Notes: generated by a model from the sequence alone, not told the origin. Shown: positions 55,375 through 64,000, counted from the first letter of the stretch. The stretch is 64,000 bases of DNA from Leisingera methylohalidivorans DSM 14336 (GCF_000511355.1 NC_023135.1:2506371-2570370); one strand, 5' to 3'. Numbers and translations: made by a program.

Positions 55375-55743
55375 TCATCCAGCCTCACCCGCCAGAAACC
55401 GGGGCAGCCGGGCGGGATTTCCAGCGGCGAGCGTCAGGATGCAGCGGGACCGCACCCGCTTGAGGCCGCGATAGACGGTCTGGGACAGGCCGCCGACGGT
55501 CTTGGCCCGGCCGAAGGCTTCTTCGATCCGCTTGCGAGGCTTCTGGGACAGGGCATAGCCTTTGTGCCGGATTGTGCGCCCGCCGATTGCCGAATGCCGC
55601 GCCTTCCTGGCGGCGTGCGGAGTGACGCAGGCCTGGCGGAGATCCGCGGTAAATCCGGCGGCATCATATCCCTTGCCGGCCCCCAAGGTCAGCTGCCGGG
55701 TCGATCCAGGGGAGTGGCGGTGCGGCATGTCCAGCGCGGCCAT
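55375..55743 (-). pseudogene. C-terminal remnant of an IS5-type transposase
   Basis: About 122 codons encode the end of a DDE transposase: STRQLTLGAGKGYDAAGF (second catalytic Asp), ACVTPHAARKARHSAIGGRT, and RKRIEEAFGRAKTVGG with the catalytic Glu. The N-terminal half with the first Asp is missing, and upstream sequence runs straight into tRNA-Ser. No intact terminal repeats were found. The remnant is not functional. Confidence 0.75.
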
Positions 55744-55804
55744 CCATTGCCCGGCAGGCGCATGCGCAGCATGCTGCCGGGAGAACGCTTTCGCTGAGGC
55801 AAGT

Positions 55805-55894
55805 TGGCGGGGAGACAGGGATTCGAACCCTGGGAACGCTCTCACGTTCAACGGTTTTCAAGACCGCCGCATTCGACCACTCTGCCACCTCCCC
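55805..55894 (-). tRNA. tRNA-Ser (UGA)
   Basis: 90 nt including CCA, with the long variable arm of class II tRNAs. Acceptor GGGGAGG/TCTCCCC, anticodon loop CTTGAAA giving UGA, T-arm CAGGGTTCGAATCCCTG. It flanks an IS5-type transposase remnant on its 3' side. Confidence 0.97.
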
Positions 55895-56135
55895 GGTCCG
55901 TGCAGCGGTTTAGGACGCAAAACCGGGTGAGGCAAGGGGAAATCGGCCGTGCAAGAGAAAACCCCGGCCCTGCGCCAGCCGCGCGGAATCATGCCACCTT
56001 TGCGGGTTTCCCTTGCGCCGCGGCCCGTCAGGGTTTTCATGGCCGGATGCGCAGGCTATCATGCCGCCAAATCAAGAAGACCGGGCATTCCGGCGGGGGC
56101 GCAGAAGCGCCGCGGGCACAGGCAAGGATGAGAGC

Positions 56136-57065
56136 ATGAAAGACACCGTGTCGACAGCAAAGACAGCCCCGCGGGTTGCCGCGGCGGCCTTGGGCCTGCT
56201 GTTGATGGCAGGCTGCGAAGGCGGGCCGAAGCTGGCCTTTTTGCAGCCCAAAGCCAAGGCCGGCGGCGAGATTCAGGCCTCCAGCAGCACCAAGCTGGTC
56301 GAGCGCGACGTGGAGGCCCCCGAGGTGTTCCAAGTGACCGAAGCGGGGCTTTGGGACGGGCGTCCGTCGATCGGCGGGGTCTGGGTGGCGCATCCCGACA
56401 CCAAGGACCCGGAGCGGGTGATCATCCGCAACAACGCGAACGGCCAGTTTGTGATCGGCGCCCTGTTCCGGCGTGAACGGGAAATTCCGGGCCCGCGGCT
56501 GCAGGTGTCCTCTGACGCCGCGGCGGCGCTGGGAATGCTGGCAGGTGCGCCGGCCGAGCTGAACGTCACCGCCCTGCGGCGTGAAGAGGTCAGCAACGAA
56601 ATTCCGGCTGAGGATCAGACAGCTGAGCTGCCTGCGGCAGAGACCGAGGCTGCCCAAGTTCTGGCGTCGGCGGCCGGGCAGGAAATCTCAGCAACGCCGC
56701 TGGATCCGATTGCCGGTGCTGCTGCCGCAATTGATGCGCCGGCCCCGGCCGCACCGGCCGTTTCGGCGCAGTCAGCGCCTGCGCAGGCTGAGCCCGCAGC
56801 TGCCCCGGCAGCCAAAGCGCAGAAATCCGCGCTGGACAAACCTTACATCCAGATCGGAATATTCAGCGTTGAAGCCAATGCCAAGCGGACTGCCAATATG
56901 ATGCGCAGCGCCGGCATGGTGCCGGTGGTGCGCGAGCAAGCCTCGAGCGGCAAGGCGTTCTGGCGGGTGCTGGTTGGCCCGGCGCAGAACAAGACTGAAC
57001 GCAGCCAGCTGTTAAAAAGCGTAAAGGAAACCGGATTTGCGGATGCCTATGCTGTCACCAATTGA
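56136..57065 (+). CDS. SPOR-domain lipoprotein, RlpA-like
   Basis: 309 residues from the ATG at 56136, with AAGGATGAG upstream. Lipobox LMAGC gives a lipidated N-terminus. A folded domain (about 60-155, GLWDGRPSIGGVWVAHPDTK onward) resembles the double-psi barrel of RlpA-type proteins. An alanine/proline-rich linker leads to a C-terminal SPOR domain (YIQIGIFSVEANAKRTANMM) that binds denuded septal peptidoglycan. It overlaps dacA by 23 bases. Catalytic glycosidase activity is not assured, as the barrel's Asp was not located. Confidence 0.83.
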   Translation: MKDTVSTAKTAPRVAAAALGLLLMAGCEGGPKLAFLQPKAKAGGEIQASSSTKLVERDVEAPEVFQVTEAGLWDGRPSIGGVWVAHPDTKDPERVIIRNNANGQFVIGALFRREREIPGPRLQVSSDAAAALGMLAGAPAELNVTALRREEVSNEIPAEDQTAELPAAETEAAQVLASAAGQEISATPLDPIAGAAAAIDAPAPAAPAVSAQSAPAQAEPAAAPAAKAQKSALDKPYIQIGIFSVEANAKRTANMMRSAGMVPVVREQASSGKAFWRVLVGPAQNKTERSQLLKSVKETGFADAYAVTN

Positions 57066-58263
57066 TCCCGGCGCCGCGCGCCTGGGGCGCACTCTGATCT
57101 CTTCGCTGCGGCTGGCCATGGCTGCGGGCCTGGCGGTCAGCCTGTCGGCGCTGTCTGCCGCCGCTTTTGATACCAAGGCCCGCGCCGCCTATGTGCTGGA
57201 CGCAGGCACCGACACGGTGCTGCTGTCCAAGAACGCCGACGTGCCGCTGCCGCCGGCCTCGATGTCCAAGCTGATGACGCTCTATGTGGCTTTTGAGGCT
57301 TTGCGCGACGGCCGCCTGACCCTGGACGAGCGGCTGCCTGTCAGCGAGCACGCGATGAGCTACAAGGGCTCCACCATGTTCCTGGACACGCTGGACCGGG
57401 TGCGGGTCGAGGACCTGCTGCGCGGCATCATCGTATTGTCCGGCAATGACGCCTGCGTGGTGATTGCCGAAGCGCTGAGTCCGGACGGAACCGAGGCCGG
57501 ATTTGCCCGCTACATGACCAAACGCGGCCAGGATCTGGGCATGACCGCCTCGACCTTTGCCAATTCCAACGGCTGGCCTGCTGCCGGGCACCGGATGTCG
57601 GTGCATGATCTGGCGGTGCTCGCCGAGCGGCTGATCGAGGACTTCCCGGAATACTATCCTCTGTTTGCCGAAACCAAGTTCGAATTCGATGGCCGTGCGC
57701 CCTCGAACGTCCGCAACCGCAACCCGCTGCTGAAGCTGGGAATCGGCGCGGACGGGCTGAAGACCGGCCACACCGAAGAAGCGGGCTATGGCCTGGTCGG
57801 CTCGGCCCAGCAGGGCGACCGGCGGGTGATTTTCGTGGTGTCCGGCTTTGATACAGAATCCGGCCGCGCCGAGGAGGCGGAAGCCCTGGTTAACTGGTCG
57901 TTTCGCCAATTTGCCAAAAAGACCGTCGCCCAGGAAGGCGTTCCCATCGCCGAAGCCGAAATTTGGCGGGGGGCCGAGCAATCGGTAGGGCTGGTGCCCG
58001 CAAAGGATCTGGAAATCCTGCTGCCGTCGCTGGCAGGCGGCACCATCGAGGGGGAAGTTGTCTATGCAGGCCCCATCGAGGCCCCGGTCAGTAAAGGCCA
58101 GCGGCTGGCGGAGCTGGTGCTGCAGCCCGATGATCTGCCGGAGGTGCGGCTGCCGCTGGTGGCGGAAAGCGATGTGCCCGCGGGCGGCTTTGCGGTGCGT
58201 GTAAAAACCGCGGCGGAAGTGCTGATCAAGCGGTTCCTGACCGGCCCCGAGGGGGCATTGTGA
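57043..58263 (+). CDS. D-alanyl-D-alanine carboxypeptidase (low-mass PBP)
   Basis: 406 residues from the ATG at 57043; TTG at 57037 and ATG at 57049 are alternatives. After a signal peptide the three penicilloyl-serine motifs are all present: S73-M-S-K76, S133-G-N135 and K240-T-G. A C-terminal beta-rich PBP5-type domain and an amphipathic tail (IKRFL) follow. It trims the terminal D-Ala of peptidoglycan stem peptides. Overlaps the upstream SPOR gene and, by 4 bases, tmk. Confidence 0.94.
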   Translation: MPMLSPIDPGAARLGRTLISSLRLAMAAGLAVSLSALSAAAFDTKARAAYVLDAGTDTVLLSKNADVPLPPASMSKLMTLYVAFEALRDGRLTLDERLPVSEHAMSYKGSTMFLDTLDRVRVEDLLRGIIVLSGNDACVVIAEALSPDGTEAGFARYMTKRGQDLGMTASTFANSNGWPAAGHRMSVHDLAVLAERLIEDFPEYYPLFAETKFEFDGRAPSNVRNRNPLLKLGIGADGLKTGHTEEAGYGLVGSAQQGDRRVIFVVSGFDTESGRAEEAEALVNWSFRQFAKKTVAQEGVPIAEAEIWRGAEQSVGLVPAKDLEILLPSLAGGTIEGEVVYAGPIEAPVSKGQRLAELVLQPDDLPEVRLPLVAESDVPAGGFAVRVKTAAEVLIKRFLTGPEGAL

Positions 58264-58907
58264 CGGCGGGCGGAGCACGCGGCCTGTTCATCACCTTCGA
58301 AGGCATCGACGGGTCCGGAAAATCAACGCAATGCCGCCTGCTGGCGGAAGCCCTGCAGAAGGCTGGCCGTAATGTGGTGCTGACGCGGGAGCCCGGCGGC
58401 TCCCCCGGTGCCGAGGAAATCCGCCGGCTGGTGCTGGAGGGCGATCCCGACCGCTGGTCGGCCGAGACCGAGCTGCTGTTGTTCATGGCGGCGCGGCGCG
58501 ATCATTTGGAGCGCACCATTGAGCCGGCGCTGGCCGCCGGCAAGGTGGTGATTTGCGACCGTTTTGCCGACAGTACGCGGATGTATCAGGGGCTGTCTCG
58601 CGGCGACCTGCGCGCCGCTGTAGACCAGATGCACGCCCTGATGATCGGGCGCGAGCCGGATCTGACCCTGCTGATCGACATGGATCCCGCTGAGGGCCTT
58701 GCCCGCGCCAAGGGGCGGCAGGGCAAGGAAGAACGGTTTGAGGATTTTGGCATCGGCCTGCAGGAAAAGATGCGCGCAGGCTTCCTGGCGCTGGCGCAGG
58801 AGTTTGCGGACCGCTTCCGCGTGGTCGATGGCGCCCGCCCGCTGGATGACGTCGCTGCGGATGTGCGGCGGCTGGCGGATGAAGCCCTGGAAGGATCCCG
58901 GGCATGA
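58260..58907 (+). CDS. tmk: thymidylate kinase
   Basis: 215 residues from GTG at 58260, which overlaps the dacA stop (GTGA). The P-loop FEGIDGSGKST has K21, followed by TREPGGSPGAEEIR and DRFADST, the dTMP-binding DRY-like element. It phosphorylates dTMP to dTDP. The holB gene overlaps its end by 4 bases. Confidence 0.96.
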   Translation: MTAGGARGLFITFEGIDGSGKSTQCRLLAEALQKAGRNVVLTREPGGSPGAEEIRRLVLEGDPDRWSAETELLLFMAARRDHLERTIEPALAAGKVVICDRFADSTRMYQGLSRGDLRAAVDQMHALMIGREPDLTLLIDMDPAEGLARAKGRQGKEERFEDFGIGLQEKMRAGFLALAQEFADRFRVVDGARPLDDVAADVRRLADEALEGSRA

Positions 58908-60022
58908 GTCCTGATGACGACCTGCCGCGCGCAGACCAGGCCGAAGGCGCTCCGCATCCGCGCGAAACCCAGCGGCTGATCGGCCAGCAAGCCGCGGAAC
59001 AGGATTTCCTGACCTCTTACAACTCCGATCGCCTGCACCACGGCTGGCTCCTGACCGGCCCGCAGGGCGTGGGCAAGGCAACACTGGCCTGGCGGATTGC
59101 CCGCTTTCTGCTGGCCACCCCCCTGGCGGAAGAGGGGCTTTTCGGCGCGCCGCCGCCGCCGGACACATTGGAGATCAGCCCGGAGCACCCGGTCTCGCAC
59201 CGCATTCAGGCACTGGCGGAACCCGGCCTGGCGCCGATCAGCCGCTCTTACGACGATAAAGGCAAGCTGCGCAGCCAGATTGTGGTGGATGATATCCGCA
59301 AGCTGAACCGGTTCTTTGGCCTTTCGGCCACCGATGGCGGGCGCCGGGTGGTGATTGTGGACGCCGCCGACGACATGAATATCAGCGCCGCAAATGCGCT
59401 CTTGAAAATGCTCGAAGAACCGCCCGCGCGCACCACCCTCTTGCTGATCTCGCACCAGCCCTCGCGGCTGCTTCCGACCATCCGTTCGCGCTGCCGAACC
59501 TTGCGGCTGGGGCCGCTGTCCGCATCGGACATGGAGGCCGCATTGGCGCAATCCGGCGTGGAGCTGCCTGGCAATATGGAGAACCTTGCGGCCTTGGCGG
59601 GTGGCTCGGTCGGGGCGGCGCTGCGGCTGATCAATCTGGGCGGGCTGAAGATCTATGCCGAGCTGGTGCAGATCCTCGCAACGATGCCGCGGCTGGACCG
59701 CCAGCGTGCCATGGCGCTGGCCGAAGCGGCCGCCCAGCGTGGTGCCTCCGCGCGATTTGAACTGCTGCTGTCGCTGACCGAGATGGCGCTGGCCCGGCTC
59801 GCGCGCACCGGGGCTACCGGCACCCCGCCAGCGCCGGAAGCGGCTCCGCAGGAGGCAGCGATGCTATTGCGGCTGTCGCCGGATTCGCGCAAAGCCCGCG
59901 CCTGGGCGGACCTGGCAGCAGAAGTGACCGCCCGTGCCCGCCATGGCCAGGCGGTGAACCTTGACCCCGCAGCACTTGTCCTAGATACGGTTTTCAAGAT
60001 GCAGGAAACCGCGTCGCGCTGA
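58904..60022 (+). CDS. holB: DNA polymerase III delta-prime subunit
   Basis: 372 residues. An AAA+ clamp-loader fold with GPQGVGKATLAWRIA near residue 45 (a modified P-loop), IVVDDIRKLNRFF, ANALLKMLEEPP and the SRC sensor in TIRSRCRTLRL. It is part of the clamp loader that places the beta sliding clamp. Zinc-ribbon cysteines are not seen, as is common in this lineage's delta-prime. It overlaps tmk by 4 bases; tatD follows 41 bp later. Confidence 0.93.
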   Translation: MSPDDDLPRADQAEGAPHPRETQRLIGQQAAEQDFLTSYNSDRLHHGWLLTGPQGVGKATLAWRIARFLLATPLAEEGLFGAPPPPDTLEISPEHPVSHRIQALAEPGLAPISRSYDDKGKLRSQIVVDDIRKLNRFFGLSATDGGRRVVIVDAADDMNISAANALLKMLEEPPARTTLLLISHQPSRLLPTIRSRCRTLRLGPLSASDMEAALAQSGVELPGNMENLAALAGGSVGAALRLINLGGLKIYAELVQILATMPRLDRQRAMALAEAAAQRGASARFELLLSLTEMALARLARTGATGTPPAPEAAPQEAAMLLRLSPDSRKARAWADLAAEVTARARHGQAVNLDPAALVLDTVFKMQETASR

Positions 60023-60063
60023 GGCTTTTGAGGCCCCGCGGCACTTGTGGCGCCAGAGGATTC

Positions 60064-60873
60064 ATGACCGAGACGACCCCCCAGATTACGGACAGCCATT
60101 GCCACCTGGACTTCCCCGATTTCGAAGGGCGGCTGGATGAGGTGATTGCCAGCGCAGCAGAGGCCGGCGTCACCCGGATGGTGACCATCTGCACCAAGAT
60201 GAAGAACGAGCCGTCCGTCCGCGCGATTGCCGAGGCGCATGCTCCGGTGTTCTATGCCGCGGGCACCCACCCGATGAGCGCCGCGGACGAGCCGCTGGTA
60301 TCAGTTGACGAACTGGTGGCGCTGGCAAAACACCCGAAGTTTGTCGGCATCGGCGAGACCGGTCTGGATTATCATTATACAGCCGACAGCGCCGAGGTGC
60401 AGCAGCAGTCCCTGCGCACCCATATCGCTGCCGCCCGCGATACCGGCCTGCCGCTGATCATCCATGCCCGTGCCGCTGATGACGATATGGCGCGCATCCT
60501 GGGCGAGGAGATGAAGAACGGCGCTTATACTTGCGTGATGCATTGCTTCTCCTCCTCGGCCGAGCTGGCAAGGGCCGCGCTGGACCTGGGGTTTTACCTG
60601 TCGATGTCCGGCATTGCCGCTTTTCCCAAAAGCCAGGAGCTGCGCGATATCTTTGCCGCCGCCCCGGTGGAGCGCATTCTGGTCGAGACCGACGCTCCCT
60701 ACCTGGCGCCGCCGCCCTATCGCGGCAAACGCAATGAACCGGCCTATACTGCCTTCACCGCCAAGGTCGGTGCGGACGTTTTCGGCATCGACTACGCCGA
60801 TTTCGCCGCACAGACACAGGCGAATTTCGACCGGCTGTTCTGGAAAGCCGCCGCATATGAGGCCGCCGCCTGA
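60064..60873 (+). CDS. tatD: TatD-family metal-dependent DNase/hydrolase
   Basis: 269 residues from the ATG at 60064, with AGAGGAT upstream. Metal-binding motifs in order: D10-S-H12-C-H14, GETGLDYHY, IIHARAADDD, MHCFSS and ETDAPYL. TatD-type proteins are 3'-5' exonucleases in several bacteria. Its stop overlaps the start of the MBL-fold gene by 1 base. Confidence 0.94.
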   Translation: MTETTPQITDSHCHLDFPDFEGRLDEVIASAAEAGVTRMVTICTKMKNEPSVRAIAEAHAPVFYAAGTHPMSAADEPLVSVDELVALAKHPKFVGIGETGLDYHYTADSAEVQQQSLRTHIAAARDTGLPLIIHARAADDDMARILGEEMKNGAYTCVMHCFSSSAELARAALDLGFYLSMSGIAAFPKSQELRDIFAAAPVERILVETDAPYLAPPPYRGKRNEPAYTAFTAKVGADVFGIDYADFAAQTQANFDRLFWKAAAYEAAA

Positions 60874-61670
60874 TGGCTGAGATGCGCTTTACCATCCTCG
60901 GCTCGGGTTCTTCCGGCGGGGTGCCGCGGATCGGCGGCCATTGGGGCGATTGCGACCCGAAGAACCCCAGAAACCGGCGCCAGCGATGCTCGATGCTGGT
61001 GGAGCGTGACGGGCCTGAGGGCACCACATCGGTGCTGATCGACACCACGCCCGACATGCGCAGCCAGCTGCTGGATGCAGACGTAAGCCGCCTGGACGCG
61101 GTGGTCTATACCCATTCGCACGCAGACCACCTGCATGGCATCGACGATCTGCGCATGGTCTATTTTAACATGCGCGAACGCATTCCGGTTTATGCAGACG
61201 GTCCAACCCAGAACGACCTGTTGAACCGCTTCGGTTATGCCTTTGCGCAGCCGGACGGCTCCCCCTATCCGCCGATCCTCGACCTGAGAACCATCAGCGG
61301 GCCTTTCACCATCGACGGCCCCGGCGGCGGCATCGGTTTCCGCCCGTTTGAAGTGAACCACGGCTCCATCGACGCGCTGGGGTTCCGTATCGGCGGGCTG
61401 GCCTATCTTCCGGATGTGGCCCAAATCCCCGATGCCGCGCTGCCGGAGCTGGAAAACCTCGACATCTGGATCCTGGACGGGCTGCGCCGCACCCCGCACC
61501 CGACCCATTTCAGCTACTCCGAGGCACTGGAATGGTTCGAGAAGATGGCGCCCAAGCGCGGCATTATCACCAACATGCATATCGACATGGATTACGCCAC
61601 GATCGAGGCCGAGACCCCGGACCATATCACCCCCGCCTATGACGGTATGGTGATCCGGGTGGAACTATAG
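60873..61670 (+). CDS. MBL-fold metallohydrolase, PhnP-like
   Basis: 265 residues. The metallo-beta-lactamase motif T-H81-S-H83-A-D85-H86 is intact, with later histidines and LDGLRRTPHPTHFSYSEALEW. It resembles PhnP/cyclic phosphodiesterase-type enzymes. In alphaproteobacteria this gene commonly follows holB-tatD, as here (TGATG overlap). The physiological substrate is unknown. Confidence 0.88.
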   Translation: MAEMRFTILGSGSSGGVPRIGGHWGDCDPKNPRNRRQRCSMLVERDGPEGTTSVLIDTTPDMRSQLLDADVSRLDAVVYTHSHADHLHGIDDLRMVYFNMRERIPVYADGPTQNDLLNRFGYAFAQPDGSPYPPILDLRTISGPFTIDGPGGGIGFRPFEVNHGSIDALGFRIGGLAYLPDVAQIPDAALPELENLDIWILDGLRRTPHPTHFSYSEALEWFEKMAPKRGIITNMHIDMDYATIEAETPDHITPAYDGMVIRVEL

Positions 61671-61724
61671 CGGAATGCGCAGTTCTGCCGCAGCGCAGCC
61701 GGTCGCATTGAGCAGACCGCAGGC

Positions 61725-61767
61725 TTCTCCTTTGCTGAAATACTCCCGCCGGAGCCATCCGCGGCCT
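61725..61767 (-). repeat. recurrent GGAGTATTT element, copy C
   Basis: On the minus strand: GGCTCCGGCGGGAGTATTTCAGCAAAGGAGAAG. The block CTCCGGCGGGAGTATTT is identical to copy B near 34981; the AAAGATGAA block is altered. It lies between two plus-strand genes, so here it is antisense to the direction of transcription. Confidence 0.55.
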
Positions 61768-61823
61768 GCGGCCGGACACTGCCGGCCGGCCGGCAGCAAG
61801 CCCTGGCTGCCAGGGACAGGCTG

Positions 61824-62756
61824 ATGTTTCAGAGCCTGATCGACGTCATCCTGCCGGTGTTTCTGGTTGTCGGCGCAGGTTACGCCGCCACCGCGCGGGG
61901 TGTACTGACCCAGACACATATCGAAGGCGTGATGAAATTCGCGCAAGGCTTTGCCATCCCCTGCCTGCTGTTCAAGGCAATGGCGGAGCTGGATCTGTCA
62001 TCCAGCTTTGACCCGCGGCTGCTGGCAAGTTTTTATACCGGCGCCTTCACCTGCTTTCTGATTGGCGTGTTCGGCGCCCGGATCCTGTTCAAACGGGAGT
62101 GGGAAGACTGCATTGCCATCGGTTTCTGCTGCCTGTTTTCCAACTCGGTTCTGTTGGGCCTGCCAATCACCGAGCGCGCCTTTGGACCTGAGAACCTGAC
62201 CGGAAACTATGCCATCATCGCCTTCCATTCGCCGTTCTGCTATGGCGTCGGCATCACCGTGATGGAGATCGTGCGCAATCGCGGCGCAGGCGGGATTAAG
62301 ACCGTCTCGGCTGTGCTGAATGCGATGTTCCGCAATGTGCTGATTCTGGGTATCGCGCTGGGGTTTGCGGTGAACCTTTCAGGGCTCACCATTCCGATGG
62401 TTGTGAGTGAAGCCCTGTCGCTGATTATTCGCGCGGCCCTGCCCTGCGCGCTGTTTGCACTGGGCGGGGTGCTGGTGAAATACCGCCCCGAGGGCGATCT
62501 GCGGGCGATCCTGTTTGTCTGCTTCACCTCGCTGATGATCCATCCGGCGATTGTCTGGGTGCTGGGCTCAGCCCTGGCATTGCCGCAGGATCTGTTCCGC
62601 TCGGGAGTTTTGAACGCTGCGATGGCGACCGGGTTCAACGGCTATATCTTTGCCAATATGTACGGCCGGGCAAAACGGGTGGCGGCGTCCTCGGTGCTGA
62701 TTGCCACCGGGGCGAGCATCTTAACCGTCTGGTTCTGGCTGCTGGTGCTGAGCTGA
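61824..62756 (+). CDS. AEC-family transporter (auxin efflux/malonate type)
   Basis: 310 residues with about ten membrane helices in the AEC fold (PVFLVVGAGYAATARGVL at the start; FNGYIFANMYG near the end). These are inner-membrane carriers for malonate, other dicarboxylates or unidentified substrates. No metabolic partner is beside it, so the cargo is not predicted. Confidence 0.87.
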   Translation: MFQSLIDVILPVFLVVGAGYAATARGVLTQTHIEGVMKFAQGFAIPCLLFKAMAELDLSSSFDPRLLASFYTGAFTCFLIGVFGARILFKREWEDCIAIGFCCLFSNSVLLGLPITERAFGPENLTGNYAIIAFHSPFCYGVGITVMEIVRNRGAGGIKTVSAVLNAMFRNVLILGIALGFAVNLSGLTIPMVVSEALSLIIRAALPCALFALGGVLVKYRPEGDLRAILFVCFTSLMIHPAIVWVLGSALALPQDLFRSGVLNAAMATGFNGYIFANMYGRAKRVAASSVLIATGASILTVWFWLLVLS

Positions 62757-62796
62757 GCTGAGCCAGGCTGCGTGAAAAGGTCAGAACTTCTGTCCA

Positions 62797-62818
62797 AATG
62801 TTTCGCGCGCGAAACATT
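62797..62818. repeat. 22-bp perfect palindrome
   Basis: AATGTTTCGCG followed directly by its reverse complement CGCGAAACATT. It lies between the convergent AEC transporter and racemase-family genes, 41 bp after the transporter stop. No T run follows, so a protein-binding site is as likely as a terminator. Confidence 0.55.
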
Positions 62819-62885
62819 CCGGCAGCAATGCTGACCTTAAAATTATAATTTCATTAAGAAATCCCCACTGCACTCCGGCACGGCC

Positions 62886-63620
62886 TCACCAGCGCGGATC
62901 ATCCAGTTCAAGCGGGAACCCTTTGGGCAGCAGGCCTGCCTGGAACCAGTTGATGAAGGAATGAATTGAAAACACCGGCAAGCCGGTCGCTTTGCGCACA
63001 TCGCGGGCATAGGGCACCATATTGGTGCATTCCAGCACGATGGCGCCAAGGTCCGGAGTGTCCGCAACCATCGCGCGGGCGGCGTCGATCATGTCCAGGC
63101 GGCAGGCCTCGAAATCGATTTCCGGCGCGTCGCCGAGGATGTCTCGGGTAAAACAGCGCAGGCCGTCGGTGCCGGAAACGGGTGTGTCCAGCGGCACGCT
63201 TGCGGCCTGCAGATGCGCTGGTGTCAGCGTGGCCTTGGAAATCGTCAGAATGCCGCAGCGCTTGCCTGCGGGCAGCAGGGCCTGCACCATCGGCACCTGC
63301 ATCAGCGAGGAGGTCGCCACCGGCACCCCCAGCGCCTGTTTCACCTCGTCCTGGATCAGCGCCAGAAAACCGCAATTGGTGGTGATGCCGTCGGCGCCCA
63401 TGGCGACCAAATCGCGGCCCGCGTCCACAAACAGATCAACCAGTTCCTTGGGGTTGCCGCGCACCACGTTTTCAGGATTGGCGCCGCGCACCACCTTGTA
63501 GTGCACCGGGAAATCCCAAGTCATCGCGTTGCCCATATCGCCATGGATGCGGGGAAACCGGGTTTCCAGCATCAGGATGCCAACTGCGGCGCCAAAAACT
63601 GTCTTACCGCCTCGTTCCAT
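62886..63620 (-). CDS. aspartate/glutamate racemase-family protein
   Basis: 244 residues. The two catalytic cysteines of the superfamily are present, C83 in TNCGFL and C198 in LECTNM, in a two-domain pseudo-symmetric arrangement. It could be an amino-acid or hydantoin racemase, a decarboxylase or a maleate isomerase relative; the substrate is open. It starts 12 bp after the stop of a GntR regulator on the same strand, which probably controls it. Confidence 0.85.
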   Translation of the reverse strand: MERGGKTVFGAAVGILMLETRFPRIHGDMGNAMTWDFPVHYKVVRGANPENVVRGNPKELVDLFVDAGRDLVAMGADGITTNCGFLALIQDEVKQALGVPVATSSLMQVPMVQALLPAGKRCGILTISKATLTPAHLQAASVPLDTPVSGTDGLRCFTRDILGDAPEIDFEACRLDMIDAARAMVADTPDLGAIVLECTNMVPYARDVRKATGLPVFSIHSFINWFQAGLLPKGFPLELDDPRW

Positions 63621-63632
63621 TGGCCTGTCCCC

Positions 63633-64000
63633 TTATTCGTCCGGCACGTATAGTTGGGAAAAGGCGATGCGGACTGCTTCCGTCGCCTCCTCACGGCGTT
63701 TTTCAATGTGGCTGCGCATCGCCGCTGTCGCCGCCTCGGCGTTGCGGGCGGCGATACCGTCTACGATCTGGCGGTGGGCCGAGATATCGCCCGGCGCCTT
63801 GCCCCCTGCCCGGTCGCGCATGCGTTTCAGGTCGATCAGCCGGATATAGCGGATCCGGCCGTTCAGATTGTTCAGAATGCGCTGCAGCTCGCTGTTGCCG
63901 GAAAGCTGTGCCAGCCGGGCGTGGAAGCTTTCGTCCATCGCCAAAAGCGCCCCGGGGACGGTGGCGCTTTCATACTCCGGCTCCATCCGGTTGAGGTAGT
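63633..64000 (-). CDS. GntR/FadR-type transcriptional regulator, C-terminal part, cut by window edge
   Basis: The frame is open to the right end of the window, so the DNA-binding N-terminus is outside. The visible 122 residues are an FCD effector domain: D-x-x-FH (DESFHARLAQLSGN), ISAHRQIVDGIAARNAEAA and a final SHIEKRREEA. The histidines and Asp fit the FCD metal site. Transcribed with the racemase-family gene. Confidence 0.87.
   Translation of the reverse strand, partial: YLNRMEPEYESATVPGALLAMDESFHARLAQLSGNSELQRILNNLNGRIRYIRLIDLKRMRDRAGGKAPGDISAHRQIVDGIAARNAEAATAAMRSHIEKRREEATEAVRIAFSQLYVPDE

Overview
The window is a high-GC, densely coded bacterial chromosome segment. Its gene content points to an alphaproteobacterium of the Roseobacter group (Rhodobacteraceae; Leisingera/Phaeobacter/Ruegeria-like). 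Supporting signs are a soxBDAG sarcosine oxidase operon, a carnitine catabolic cluster, a PleD/DUF3572 pair, an rlpA-like/dacA/tmk/holB/tatD chain, and a recurrent intergenic GGGAGTATTT element. No prophage, plasmid backbone, CRISPR array or intact insertion sequence is visible. Assignments rest on reading motifs and remembered family features; no database search was run.

Layout. 1-6.6 kb: ribE (cut by the left edge) and nrdR-ribD lie on the minus strand, separated by a plus-strand capsule block (KpsS-like, Wza/KpsD-like lipoprotein, KpsC-like). 6.7-10.9 kb: yjbQ, three related small secreted proteins, a short conserved protein, DUF4166, a DCC thiol protein and a GIY-YIG-like protein. 10.9-15.4 kb: rpoD and dnaG, the macromolecular-synthesis core. 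15.4-22.2 kb: soxG-A-D-B and a glutamate dehydrogenase. 22.5-25.3 kb: an orphan TadG/TadE-type trio. 25.3-32 kb: a membrane protein, a beta-hydroxyacid dehydrogenase with a divergent LysR regulator, a class III cyclase, a pirin, an ABM-fold protein and a TetR regulator. 32-36.8 kb: a small lipoprotein, hom, glpX, recJ. 36.9-37.2 kb: two identical tRNA-Glu genes. 37.7-44.1 kb: an H-NOX/GGDEF pair, an MttB-family methyltransferase, a HAD phosphatase, DUF3572 and a PleD-like diguanylate cyclase. 44.3-49.8 kb: a CnrX/CpxP-like protein, a candidate anti-sigma factor, an ECF sigma factor, an EF-hand protein, DUF983, NUDIX, an EamA transporter and a desaturase/DUF2061 pair. 49.9-55.3 kb: an XRE regulator and the carnitine cluster. 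55.4-55.9 kb: an IS5-type remnant beside tRNA-Ser(UGA). 56.1-62.8 kb: the SPOR-protein/dacA/tmk/holB/tatD/MBL chain and an AEC transporter. 62.9-64 kb: an Asp/Glu-racemase-family protein and a GntR regulator cut by the right edge.

How the parts fit. Three separate loci suggest catabolism of quaternary and methylated amines: carnitine to glycine betaine (50.8-55.3 kb), a non-pyrrolysine MttB-family corrinoid methyltransferase, and sarcosine oxidation to glycine. Second-messenger signalling is also well represented, with two GGDEF proteins that keep the catalytic and I-site motifs and one class III nucleotide cyclase.

The most unusual items are: an H-NOX protein with proline at the expected proximal heme-histidine position and no YxSxR motif; a PleD-like protein with alanine at the phosphoacceptor position; a tandem trio of secreted paralogues of unknown function; the capsule block inside the rib locus; an inverted repeat spanning the XRE regulator start; and several unexplained palindromes and repeats.
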